DNA of 19,489 nucleotides from an uncultured Oscillospiraceae bacterium. GTDB lineage: Bacteria > Bacillota > Clostridia > Oscillospirales > Oscillospiraceae. The position numbers and the translations under genes were made by a program. The notes under the pieces were generated by a model. It was given only the letters and a program-made list of their open reading frames with translations, was not told the origin of the DNA and did not search any database. Where the stretch lies: the NCBI GenBank assembly GCA_934668285.1, contig CAKUNB010000017.1, forward strand, positions 1-19,489, given 5' to 3'. Shown here piece after piece: positions 12,724 through 19,263 of the stretch (position 1 is its first letter; each line of letters begins with the position of its first letter).

Positions 12724-13793
12724 AGGACCCGAAATTTTTGGAGGCATATCGGCGCTGCCAGCCTGATGAGGCGGTGCAGGAACGGCTGTTGCAGGCGCTT
12801 TTGACGGAGAAGAAGCGGCCGCGCATCGGACGGCGGCTATTGCTGGCAGCTGCCTGCATTGCGCTGCTGGCGGCGCTGACGGCGACGGGCTTCGCGGCCT
12901 ATGAAAAATGGCGCATGCCCGCGCCGGAGCCGTATCAACCGGGCAATCAGGGCATTCGTGACGTACACGAAACGCAAATCTACGGCAGCGAGGCGCTGGA
13001 AACGGAGCAGCCGACGGAACAGGGCGGCGAATTGACCGATGCGGATTTCCTGCGGATGGCGAAGGAGCTGCTGGAAAGTGTGGGACAGACGGATGTCAAC
13101 ATGGAGGAAATGACCGTCAGCCGCATGACGGCGCTGCTGTACGACCGCGAGGAGGTCGAGGTTAAATTTACCAACGACCGCTGGAACACGGAAATGCGCT
13201 TTACGGCAAAGGCCGGGCAGCTTGTGTCGTTTTTCAGCATCGACATTGCGCCGGACGGAGCCTCCGCGCTGGCCGACGAGGCGACGGCCGAGGCGCTGGC
13301 AAAAAAATATTACGAGGCCTTGCCTGTACCGCAGGGCTATGCTATAATAGATGTCGAAAATTATGACGAACAGTATCGCAGCTATAGCTTTGCCCGCGAG
13401 GTCGCGCCGGGGGTGTACAATCCCTATGAGCTGGTGCGCGTGGCGATCAATCCGCAGACCGGGCGACTGACGGGCTGCAACGTGTTCTACTTCCCGCTGC
13501 TCGACGACCATACTGCCGAGGATACCGCGCTGACGCAGGCACAGGCGGAGCAGATCGCGCAGTCCTGCGACAAGCTTTATTTAGAGGGCTACGCGCTGAC
13601 GGGCGCGGAGATCGAGATCGTCCTGCCGAACTGGTGCTTCACCGACTATGCCGCGGCGGATATCCGCTATGCCGATGTCAGCCGCTATGCGTGGGTACTG
13701 ACCTATGAGGTGCCGGACGCAGAATTCGCGACGATGACGCGGGTCTTTGTCGATCTCTACACCGGCGAAATCCTCGGCGGGGACTGCGTGTAA
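12720..13793 (+). CDS. Probable anti-sigma factor with large extracytoplasmic domain
   Basis: 357 aa, coupled to the sigma gene by a 4-base overlap. Residues 1-37 are a short cytoplasmic segment, 38-61 a membrane helix (RRLLLAAACIALLAALTATGFAAY), and 62-357 lie outside. The outer part has repeated segments resembling PepSY/YcdB-type folds (EALAKKYYEALPVPQGY, PQTGRLTGCNVFY, DLYTGEILGGD). No zinc-binding anti-sigma motif (HxxxCxxC) is seen in the short N-terminus, so it is not the common ZAS type. Its role as anti-sigma rests on position and topology. The ectodomain could sense a ligand or cell-wall state. The following gene is a secreted cell-wall-type peptidase, a plausible target. Confidence 0.72.
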   Translation: MKDPKFLEAYRRCQPDEAVQERLLQALLTEKKRPRIGRRLLLAAACIALLAALTATGFAAYEKWRMPAPEPYQPGNQGIRDVHETQIYGSEALETEQPTEQGGELTDADFLRMAKELLESVGQTDVNMEEMTVSRMTALLYDREEVEVKFTNDRWNTEMRFTAKAGQLVSFFSIDIAPDGASALADEATAEALAKKYYEALPVPQGYAIIDVENYDEQYRSYSFAREVAPGVYNPYELVRVAINPQTGRLTGCNVFYFPLLDDHTAEDTALTQAQAEQIAQSCDKLYLEGYALTGAEIEIVLPNWCFTDYAAADIRYADVSRYAWVLTYEVPDAEFATMTRVFVDLYTGEILGGDCV

Positions 13794-13843
13794 CGCAGCG
13801 GCATAGAATAGATAGAAACCAAATCAGAAAGAGCTGAGCCAAG

Positions 13844-15181
13844 TTGAAGCATACATATAAAATACTTGCGGTGCTGCTGGCGGCGCTTCTGCTGCTGGCG
13901 GTGATTCCCGCCGCCGGTGCGGCGGAGAGCGGCGGCGTGACCTGCACCGAGGTCGTCTACGGCAAATCGGAAAACGGCCGCGACCTGACCTGCTACGTCC
14001 TGACCGATAACGACAGCGGGAGCTACAACCGCACGCTGCTGCTGAATTTTGCCATTCACGGCTACGAGGACACCTACGACGCCGACGGGCAGGTGCTGGT
14101 CGACCTCGCCTACCGCCTGATCGGCCACTACAGCCGCCAGACCTCGCTCCACGGCTGCCGTCTGGTCATTGTGCCCTGCGCCAATCCCGACGGCCTGCTC
14201 GACGGCTACACCAACTATGGCTTCGGCCGCTGCAATGCCAAGGGCATCGACCTCAACCGCGACTTCGATGCGGGGCACTACCCCTTCCAGAACGCCCGCA
14301 ATTATACGCCCGCGCCCTTCTCCGCCGCAGAGTCCCGCGCCCTGCGCGACCTGTACTGGGCCTATACGCCGGACGTGGTGATGGATTTCCACGGCTGGTA
14401 CAACGAGGTCTACGGCGCATCGGCTACGGCGCGCGCGCTCAGCGAGCGGCTGGGCCTGCCCTATTATAACATTCTCAGCTCGCGCAGCGGCTTCTTTGCG
14501 CGCTGGGCGCAGGATCAAGGCTCGGTCGGCCTGCTCGTCGAGCTGCCCGCACCGGATATCATCCCGCAGGAACGAATTGTTCAGTCCATCAACTGGCTGC
14601 TGAACGACATTGAGAACTGCCCCGGCCGGCAGTTCGCCGATATGCCCTATTACAATGACTGGGCGCACGCCGGCATCGTCTACGCGCTGGAAAAGGGCTG
14701 GATGAACGGCCTGTCCGCGACGCAGTTTGCGCCCTCAGGCACGATGACGCGGGCAATGCTGGTCACAGCGCTCTGGCGCATGGCCGGACAGCCCGCGCCG
14801 ACCGGCACGTCGGCCTTTGACGACGTGTCAACTGACGCATGGTACGCCGATGCCGTCCTCTGGGCGGCGGAAAACGGCATTGTCAACGGCGTCGGGCAGA
14901 ATCGCTTCGAGCCGGAGGCCTACGTCACGCGGGAGCAGCTGGCCACCGTTTTGTACCGTTACGCATCGTCCGTGGGCGCGGACACCACCGCTCTGCCGCT
15001 GCCGGACTTCCCCGACGGCGACTCGGCCAGCGAGTGGGCCAAGGAGGCGCTCTCGTGGGCCGTGACGAAAAAGCTGCTCAAGGGCACGCTTGTCGACGGC
15101 GTGGTCTTCCTCCGCCCCACCGACACCGCCACCCGCGCACAGATCGCCACGATCCTCATGCGCTACGACGAAATGCAATAA
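13844..15181 (+). CDS. Secreted M14-family metallocarboxypeptidase with SLH domains
   Basis: 445 aa from a TTG codon. No ATG or GTG gives the complete signal peptide, and the ribosome-binding site is weak. Residues 1-27 are a signal peptide (KHTYKILAVLLAALLLLAVIPAAGA). The M14 domain (about 35-255) has zinc ligands His72 and Glu75 (IHGYED) and His183 (DFHGW), the substrate-binding LNRDF (137-141), NPDG (114-117) and catalytic Glu233 (LLVELPAP). Three S-layer-homology repeats follow (about 266-312, 323-371, 387-440; AFDDVSTDAWYADAVLWAAENGIVNG), which anchor proteins to the cell wall. It resembles gamma-D-glutamyl-diaminopimelate-type peptidases but could digest other peptides. It lies 50 bp after the anti-sigma gene and may be in the same operon. 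Confidence 0.88.
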   Translation: MKHTYKILAVLLAALLLLAVIPAAGAAESGGVTCTEVVYGKSENGRDLTCYVLTDNDSGSYNRTLLLNFAIHGYEDTYDADGQVLVDLAYRLIGHYSRQTSLHGCRLVIVPCANPDGLLDGYTNYGFGRCNAKGIDLNRDFDAGHYPFQNARNYTPAPFSAAESRALRDLYWAYTPDVVMDFHGWYNEVYGASATARALSERLGLPYYNILSSRSGFFARWAQDQGSVGLLVELPAPDIIPQERIVQSINWLLNDIENCPGRQFADMPYYNDWAHAGIVYALEKGWMNGLSATQFAPSGTMTRAMLVTALWRMAGQPAPTGTSAFDDVSTDAWYADAVLWAAENGIVNGVGQNRFEPEAYVTREQLATVLYRYASSVGADTTALPLPDFPDGDSASEWAKEALSWAVTKKLLKGTLVDGVVFLRPTDTATRAQIATILMRYDEMQ

Positions 15182-15184
15182 AAA

Positions 15185-15229
15185 CCGGCGGCACGGAGTG
15201 TTTCTCCGTGCCGCCGGCTTGTTTTTTTT
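15185..15229. terminator. Terminator between the convergent peptidase and cooT genes
   Basis: A perfect 14-bp stem (CCGGCGGCACGGAG / CTCCGTGCCGCCGG) with a five-base loop is followed on the plus strand by a run of eight T. On the minus strand it is followed by TTTT. The T-run overlaps the cooT stop codon, so one hairpin probably serves both convergent genes. Confidence 0.93.
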
Positions 15230-15416
15230 ACGCTTCCTTGACCACGGCGCAGCCTTCGACGAGGTTTGCCATCACCAGCGTGCCGTGGATCGCCATCTGC
15301 CGCTCCATCAGGTCGGTCAGGATGACCATATCGCCGTCGCATTCGATCTTCATCACGTTCTGCATGGCGACATTTTCCTTTTTCATTTCATTCCGATATA
15401 CCGTAGAAAGACACAT
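15228..15416 (-). CDS. cooT: CooT-family nickel-binding protein
   Basis: 62 aa, beginning Met-Cys, with AAGGAGG eight bases before the ATG. The small all-beta pattern MCLSTVYR...VMKIECDGDMVILTDLMERQMAIHGTLVMANLVEG matches the CooT family. There, Cys2 binds Ni(II) in a dimer, and CooT helps nickel insertion into carbon monoxide dehydrogenase. No CODH gene is visible here, and homologs occur without one, so the client enzyme is unknown. It follows the His-rich gene by 13 bases, its ribosome-binding site overlapping that gene's stop, so the two are co-translated from one transcript. Confidence 0.85.
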   Translation of the reverse strand: MCLSTVYRNEMKKENVAMQNVMKIECDGDMVILTDLMERQMAIHGTLVMANLVEGCAVVKEA

Positions 15417-15429
15417 GTGCTCCGCCTCC

Positions 15430-15843
15430 TTACTTCAGCGCAGCCAGCACCGTGGACAGGCGCAGGTTGCCCTTTTCAAACTCGCTCACGGCGGCCAGCA
15501 CCTGCTCGGCGGCAGTGTGATTGCCCAGCTCCTCGAGCTTCTTCGCCAGACCGGCCAGCTCGTTGGCGTGCGCGGCGTTGTGGTTGACCATATACTGCAT
15601 CAGCGCCAGCGTCTCCTGCATCGGGTCGCAGCCGCCGCAGGTGTCGCACGCGTGGGCGCAGTCGTGGCTGTGCTGATGCACAGGCAGCTCGCCCTCGTCG
15701 TGGTTGTGCGTGTGGTCGCCGCCGTCGTGCGTGTGGGTGTGCGTATGCTCGTGGGTGTGCTCCACGCCGTCGTGCACGTGGGCGTGAATGTGGACGTGCG
15801 TATGCTCGCCGTCCTCGTGGTAACAGACGTACGGTTTCATCAT
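15430..15843 (-). CDS. His/Cys-rich metal-binding protein, CooJ-like in composition
   Basis: 137 aa from the ATG at 15843 (AGGAG eight bases upstream; the ATG at 15840 is the alternative). Residues 1-64 contain 20 His, mostly alternating as HTHTH and HVHIH, with Asp/Glu between. A Cys cluster CAHACDTCGGC (62-72) follows. Residues 75-137 look like two helices (LALMQYMVNHNAAHANELAGLAKKLEELG), perhaps for dimerisation. No signal peptide, so cytoplasmic. The composition fits nickel (or zinc) storage or delivery, as for CooJ or the HypB His-tract, but here the His-rich part is N-terminal whereas in CooJ it is C-terminal. The neighbouring CooT supports nickel. Confidence 0.8.
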   Translation of the reverse strand: MMKPYVCYHEDGEHTHVHIHAHVHDGVEHTHEHTHTHTHDGGDHTHNHDEGELPVHQHSHDCAHACDTCGGCDPMQETLALMQYMVNHNAAHANELAGLAKKLEELGNHTAAEQVLAAVSEFEKGNLRLSTVLAALK

Positions 15844-15883
15844 GGATAACGCTCCTTGTTTCGCGGGAATCCGCTTTTTTCTT

Positions 15884-15912
15884 ATTATACCCCGCTTTCC
15901 CCCGCCTGTCAA
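15884..15912 (-). promoter_or_regulatory. Consensus sigma-A promoter P1 of the His-rich/cooT operon
   Basis: On the minus strand, perfect -35 TTGACA (15907-15912), a 17-bp spacer and perfect -10 TATAAT (15884-15889). Just upstream of the -35 lies a dyad GCGCGGA (15918-15924) / TCCGCGC (15932-15938), a possible operator or leader hairpin for transcripts from P2. Confidence 0.9.
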
Positions 15913-15952
15913 CCGCCGCGCGGAGAGAACGTCCGCGCCGCCAATTGAAGTA

Positions 15953-15982
15953 ATTATACCTCAAATTTGCAAAAAAAAGCAA
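15953..15982 (-). promoter_or_regulatory. Possible second promoter P2 of the His-rich/cooT operon
   Basis: On the minus strand, -35 TTGCTT (15977-15982), an 18-bp spacer and perfect -10 TATAAT (15953-15958), about 70 bp upstream of P1. A dyad CCAATTG (15941-15947) / CAATTGG (15980-15986) spans it. Confidence 0.55.
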
Positions 15983-16102
15983 TTGGCTTAGGCATCATGC
16001 GGAAGCACAACTTTTTCAAGCGACTTTTTTGTGACCATTCGTAATTTTTTCTTCCGCGTCTGCTGCTCTCTTTTGCGGGTTTTTTGGTGGTGATGGGGAA
16101 AA
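15983..16102. other. AT-rich intergenic stretch without a gene
   Basis: This is the rest of the 345-bp gap between the His-rich gene and the SpoIVB terminator. It has several T-runs (for example 16026-16031 and 16046-16051) but no convincing hairpin, reading frame or RNA gene. Confidence 0.5.
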
Positions 16103-16104
16103 TT

Positions 16105-16142
16105 AAAAACCCCCGAGCCGCGGAGTGGCCGGCGGTTCGGGG
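16105..16142 (-). terminator. Rho-independent terminator after the SpoIVB gene
   Basis: On the minus strand, CCCCGA (16137-16142) pairs with TCGGGG (16111-16116) around an inner GC-rich stem and is followed by TTTTTAATTTT. It lies 46 bases after the stop codon. Confidence 0.75.
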
Positions 16143-16188
16143 TGGGCTGGGATGGGTGGCGGGTTGTGCTTTTGGGTATTGGGGCGCT

Positions 16189-17148
16189 TTATTCCGCGGC
16201 TTGGAGCATGGTTTGGAGGAAAATCCCGTAGCCGCGCGTTGGGTCGTCGATGAGGACGTGGGTCACTGCGCCGACGAGGCGGCCGTCCTGGAGGATCGGG
16301 CTGCCGGACATACCCTGCACGATGCCGCCGGTTTTTTGGAGGAGTGTGGGGTCGGTGACCTCGAGCAGGAGGTTGCGGCCGCGGCTGTCGTTGGGTTGGA
16401 GGGCAGTGATGCGCACGGCGTATTCGCCGACGGTCGCGCCCTCGACGGTCGAGAGGATCGTCGCCGCGCCGGTATGCACCTGCGCCGGCTGCGCAACGGG
16501 GATCGCTGCCGCGCCGGCCGGCGCCATCGTGCCGAACACGCCGCAGCTTGTGTTCTTTAAGATTTCACCACAGGTCCCGCCGCGGCGGATCGCGCCCTGC
16601 AATGCGCCCGCTGCGCCCGGCTGGCCGCGCGTCACGGCGGCGACCTGCGCGTCGAGGGCCGTGCCCTCGCGCAGCGGCAGCAGTTCGCCGGTGCCGCCGT
16701 CGTTCACGCCGTGGCCGAGTGCGCCAAAGGTGCCGGTTTCCGGATCGTAATACGTCACCGTGCCGATGCCGGTCAGGCCGTCGCGCACCAGAATGCCCAG
16801 CCGCCACGTGCCGCCGTCGCGGCGCGCCGATACCTTAAACGTCTTTTCCTTGCCCTCGCGGCGCACTGTGATGCGCAGCAGCCGTCCCGCCGAGCGCTCC
16901 ACCAGCGACACCAGCTCCGCAACGGAGGAAACCGCCGTGCCGTCGATGCTCTGAATCAGATCGCCGCGCCGCAGCCCTGCCTTTTCCGGCGCGGCATCGG
17001 AAAATTCCACGATCACCACGCCGTCGAGCTTCAGCTCCAAGCCGATCGCGCTGCCGCCCGGCACGACCGCCTCCGGCGCGGCCCACGCGCCGCCCGCAAG
17101 CAGCAGCAGCGCCAGCGCCGCCGCCGCAAGTCTGTAAAAAAGTTTCAT
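16189..17148 (-). CDS. spoIVB: SpoIVB peptidase (PDZ plus S55 serine protease)
   Basis: 319 aa from the ATG at 17148 (GAGG eight bases upstream). Residues 1-23 are a signal sequence or anchor, about 35-105 a PDZ domain (AGLRRGDLIQSIDGTAV), and about 125-319 the S55 protease. The catalytic His146 lies in ALGHGVNDGGTGELLPL and the nucleophile, by analogy, is Ser281 in GGIVQGMSGSPI. The conserved tail AVTHVLIDDPTRGYGIF follows. In Bacillus, SpoIVB is secreted from the forespore and signals sigma-K activation. It is about 100 residues shorter than the Bacillus protein, mostly N-terminal to the PDZ domain. spo0A, the frequent neighbour, is not beside it. Its presence says the organism belongs to a sporulating lineage. 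Confidence 0.93.
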   Translation of the reverse strand: MKLFYRLAAAALALLLLAGGAWAAPEAVVPGGSAIGLELKLDGVVIVEFSDAAPEKAGLRRGDLIQSIDGTAVSSVAELVSLVERSAGRLLRITVRREGKEKTFKVSARRDGGTWRLGILVRDGLTGIGTVTYYDPETGTFGALGHGVNDGGTGELLPLREGTALDAQVAAVTRGQPGAAGALQGAIRRGGTCGEILKNTSCGVFGTMAPAGAAAIPVAQPAQVHTGAATILSTVEGATVGEYAVRITALQPNDSRGRNLLLEVTDPTLLQKTGGIVQGMSGSPILQDGRLVGAVTHVLIDDPTRGYGIFLQTMLQAAE

Positions 17149-17276
17149 CGTTTTCGCCTCCCCGCGCTTCGGCAAAAATCGCCGTGCCGAAAAAATGCTG
17201 ATTGTTTGCCGTCGCGGTTACTTTGTGCGAAAATCGTCGATTTCAGCTTCCCAATTCCTTGCTGCTTTTCCTTCCC

Positions 17277-17329
17277 AAAAACAGACACCGGCTGCAAACG
17301 CTTGCTTCGCATTTGCAGCCGGTGCAGTT
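17277..17329. terminator. Bidirectional-looking terminator between spoIVB and the TEPE protein gene
   Basis: A perfect 13-bp stem (CACCGGCTGCAAA / TTTGCAGCCGGTG, 17286-17298 and 17312-17324) has a 13-base loop. On the minus strand TCTGTTTTT follows, fitting the end of the gene whose stop is at 17351. On the plus strand CAGTTTTT follows. Confidence 0.85.
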
Positions 17330-17350
17330 TTTGTCATTTTTTCCGATTTT

Positions 17351-18385
17351 TTATTGATACGCAATCCCGAAGGCGTCGCACAGCGCCTGTGTCGAGCCGG
17401 GGTAGACAATGAAATCCGTTTGGTTGAAGCGCAGCCAACCGTCTGTTAACGTGATGTCATAGGTGAGCGAGATGGCCGGTGTGTCGTTGAACTCGGCATA
17501 GTCGAAATTCAGCGTCAGCTTGCCGTTCTCGTAGCTCCATGTGCCGGTGCGCCAGGGCGAGCCGATGGACGGAATGCCCCAGTAGGTGCCCTCGATGAGC
17601 ATGTACGGGTCGCCCAGCTGCCACGCGTCCGGATCGATGCGGACGTAATAGTAGCTGTTTTCCTCCAGTGTCCCGTCCGGCCGCAGATCGAGCGAGTACA
17701 TCGTCAGCAGCTCCTCGTCGCCCATGCCGTTGCCCATGTCCTCCTCCGGCCCGCCGGTCACGCGCGCGTTGATCCACAGGTGCGCCAGCGTTTCGGCGGT
17801 AATTCCCGCCGGATCGGTCGCGGGCTCGGTTTCCGGCTCCGTCTCCGGCTCCGTTTCCGGTTCGGACGGCGCGGCGGTTTCCGGCTCCGTCGCAGGCTCG
17901 GTCAGCGGTACGGTGGCAAGCGTCAGCATCTCGCCGTCGGCGCGGCCGCCGTCGCGCCGCCCGCTGACGAGTACGCCGATGAGGTCGCCCGCGACGGGCA
18001 GGGATTTTTCATATCTGCCGAGAATCGCGCTGAGGGAGATCGAGATCATCTCCGTGCCCGTCGATTCCGGATCGTAGACCAGCGCGCCGTCGCCGCCGTC
18101 CGTGCAGTCGATGAAGCCGTAGATGCCGACGGTGCCATCGGGCATGAGGCAGGCGACGCGGTCGTCGTGCTTCAGCTCGCTCGGCTCGCAGCTGCGGATG
18201 AGCAGCAGGTCGCCCGCCTGATGGTCGGTGCTGTCGCGCTCGGCCAGCATCAGGCGGTAGCCGAACATCGATTTTTCCGGATGGTTGACAACGCCTAGCG
18301 CCGCGAGCAGCAGTGCAACCACGAGCAGGAGCACAAACGCGAGCGCGCAGATGGCAATAATCAGGCCAAGTCGTTTCTTTTTCAT
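17351..18385 (-). CDS. Membrane protein: degenerate signal-peptidase-like domain, TEPE linker, beta-rich domain
   Basis: 344 aa, AGGAGG upstream of the ATG. A membrane helix lies at about 6-31. Residues 38-140 resemble a SipW/S26-type signal peptidase (FGYRLMLAERDS...AGDLLLIRSCEPSELKHDDRVACL). The usual SxMxPT box is broken, although Ser52 may align with the catalytic Ser, and no Lys or His occupies the expected base position (GTVGIYGFIDC). The domain is probably inactive. Residues 162-192 are a Thr-Glu-Pro repeat linker. Residues 196-344 are rich in Tyr/Trp and beta-strand pattern (IEGTYWGIPSIG, GTWSYENGKLTLNFDY), resembling lipocalin-like sensor domains. Function unknown; 25 bases after a DUF2461 gene and probably in its operon. 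Confidence 0.75.
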   Translation of the reverse strand: MKKKRLGLIIAICALAFVLLLVVALLLAALGVVNHPEKSMFGYRLMLAERDSTDHQAGDLLLIRSCEPSELKHDDRVACLMPDGTVGIYGFIDCTDGGDGALVYDPESTGTEMISISLSAILGRYEKSLPVAGDLIGVLVSGRRDGGRADGEMLTLATVPLTEPATEPETAAPSEPETEPETEPETEPATDPAGITAETLAHLWINARVTGGPEEDMGNGMGDEELLTMYSLDLRPDGTLEENSYYYVRIDPDAWQLGDPYMLIEGTYWGIPSIGSPWRTGTWSYENGKLTLNFDYAEFNDTPAISLTYDITLTDGWLRFNQTDFIVYPGSTQALCDAFGIAYQ

Positions 18386-18410
18386 GTTGTCCTCCTATGT
18401 TCTCTCTTTT

Positions 18411-19034
18411 TTATCCCAGCCGCTGCAAAAAGCGGTAGAGCGGCAGCCACGCCAGCATCGTTTTTCGCACCTCGTCGACCAGCGCCTCGGAGTACAGCAG
18501 CTCGTCCGGCGGGCAGTCCTTAAGGGCAAACAGGTTTTTCAGACCGAAAAAGCGCTCCAATCGCGGGTCCTTGCAGGGCTTGGGCCGCGCGTAGCGGTCG
18601 CCGTCGAGGGGAATTCCGCTTTCGCGCTCCGCCTTTTCGACGATTTTCAGAAATTCGCCGGTATGGTCGGAGATGACGCGGCGAAACTGCTCCATATCCC
18701 GCGCCTGCCCCCAGAGCAGGAAGCCGTAGCGATAGCCCTCGGGCCGCACCTCGAAGCAGAGGCTCGGCTGCTCCAGCCACGGGCCGGACTTGCCCAGAAA
18801 GCACATCCACAGGCTGTCCTTATAGAACGTCGACGGGTGCATCCGCATGTCCCGATAGATGCGGGAAACGTGCAGCCGCATGTCGTCCGGCAGGCTCTCC
18901 TGCAGCGCGGCCGCCAGCTCCTTCATCGGCGCGAGCAGCGCCCGCTGATATTGTTCCTTGTGCACCGCGAACCATTCGCGGTTGTTGTTGAAGCGGATTC
19001 CCCAGAGGAAATCCATGGTCTCCGGCGTGAACAT
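18411..19034 (-). CDS. DUF2461 family protein
   Basis: 207 aa beginning MFTPETMDFLWGIRFNNNRE. The features FNNNREWFAVHKEQY, SRIYRDMRM...FYKDSLWMCF, FEVRPEGYRYGFLLWG and the aromatic content match DUF2461, a widespread bacterial and fungal family of unknown biochemical function. The usual length is about 210-220 aa, so it is complete. A modest ribosome-binding site (AAAGGAT) and a weak promoter lie just upstream. The next gene, the degenerate-peptidase protein, starts 25 bases after its stop with no terminator, so they are likely co-transcribed. Confidence 0.88.
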   Translation of the reverse strand: MFTPETMDFLWGIRFNNNREWFAVHKEQYQRALLAPMKELAAALQESLPDDMRLHVSRIYRDMRMHPSTFYKDSLWMCFLGKSGPWLEQPSLCFEVRPEGYRYGFLLWGQARDMEQFRRVISDHTGEFLKIVEKAERESGIPLDGDRYARPKPCKDPRLERFFGLKNLFALKDCPPDELLYSEALVDEVRKTMLAWLPLYRFLQRLG

Positions 19035-19051
19035 TGTGTTTTTATCCTTTT

Positions 19052-19080
19052 ACTATACTAAAATTGAATCAGCGTTTCTA
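19052..19080 (-). promoter_or_regulatory. Possible sigma-A promoter for the DUF2461 gene
   Basis: On the minus strand, -35 TAGAAA (19075-19080, 4 of 6 matches), a 17-bp spacer and -10 TATAGT (19052-19057). It is close upstream of the start codon. Confidence 0.45.
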
Positions 19081-19090
19081 CACCCGCGCC

Positions 19091-19240
19091 CTTGGCTTTC
19101 CCTCTGGGAAAGCTGGCACGCCGCAGGCGTGACTGATAGGGTCCCCGCGCCCACAGGCGCAGGCCATGGGATGGCTTGCGCTGAAATCGATTGTGCCTGC
19201 ACGGGATTGCCGCGTCGCTTCGCTCCTCGCAATGACAAAC
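19091..19240. repeat. Palindromic repeats between the DUF2461 gene and hemW
   Basis: Two hairpins lie in tandem: CTTTCCC/GGGAAAG (19096-19112) and CACGCC/GGCGTG (19117-19131). At 19196-19226 a 31-base stretch matches 11360-11390 at 30 positions and here continues directly into TCGCAATGACA. These are interspersed repeats, not genes. Confidence 0.7.
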
Positions 19241-19263
19241 AGGGAGGCTTTCGGTACGCTCGC

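Noticed and set aside
13343..13348. TATAAT inside the anti-sigma-like gene
   Set aside because: No suitable -35 with correct spacing, and the bases encode the protein. There is no gene start downstream.
15430..15912. Longer start for the His-rich protein at 15912
   Set aside because: The extra 23 codons cover the P1 -10 and leader, and the ribosome-binding site fits the ATG at 15843.
17149..17276. Forespore sigma-F/sigma-G promoter for spoIVB
   Set aside because: I looked for matching -35 and -10 elements on the minus strand and found no convincing pair.
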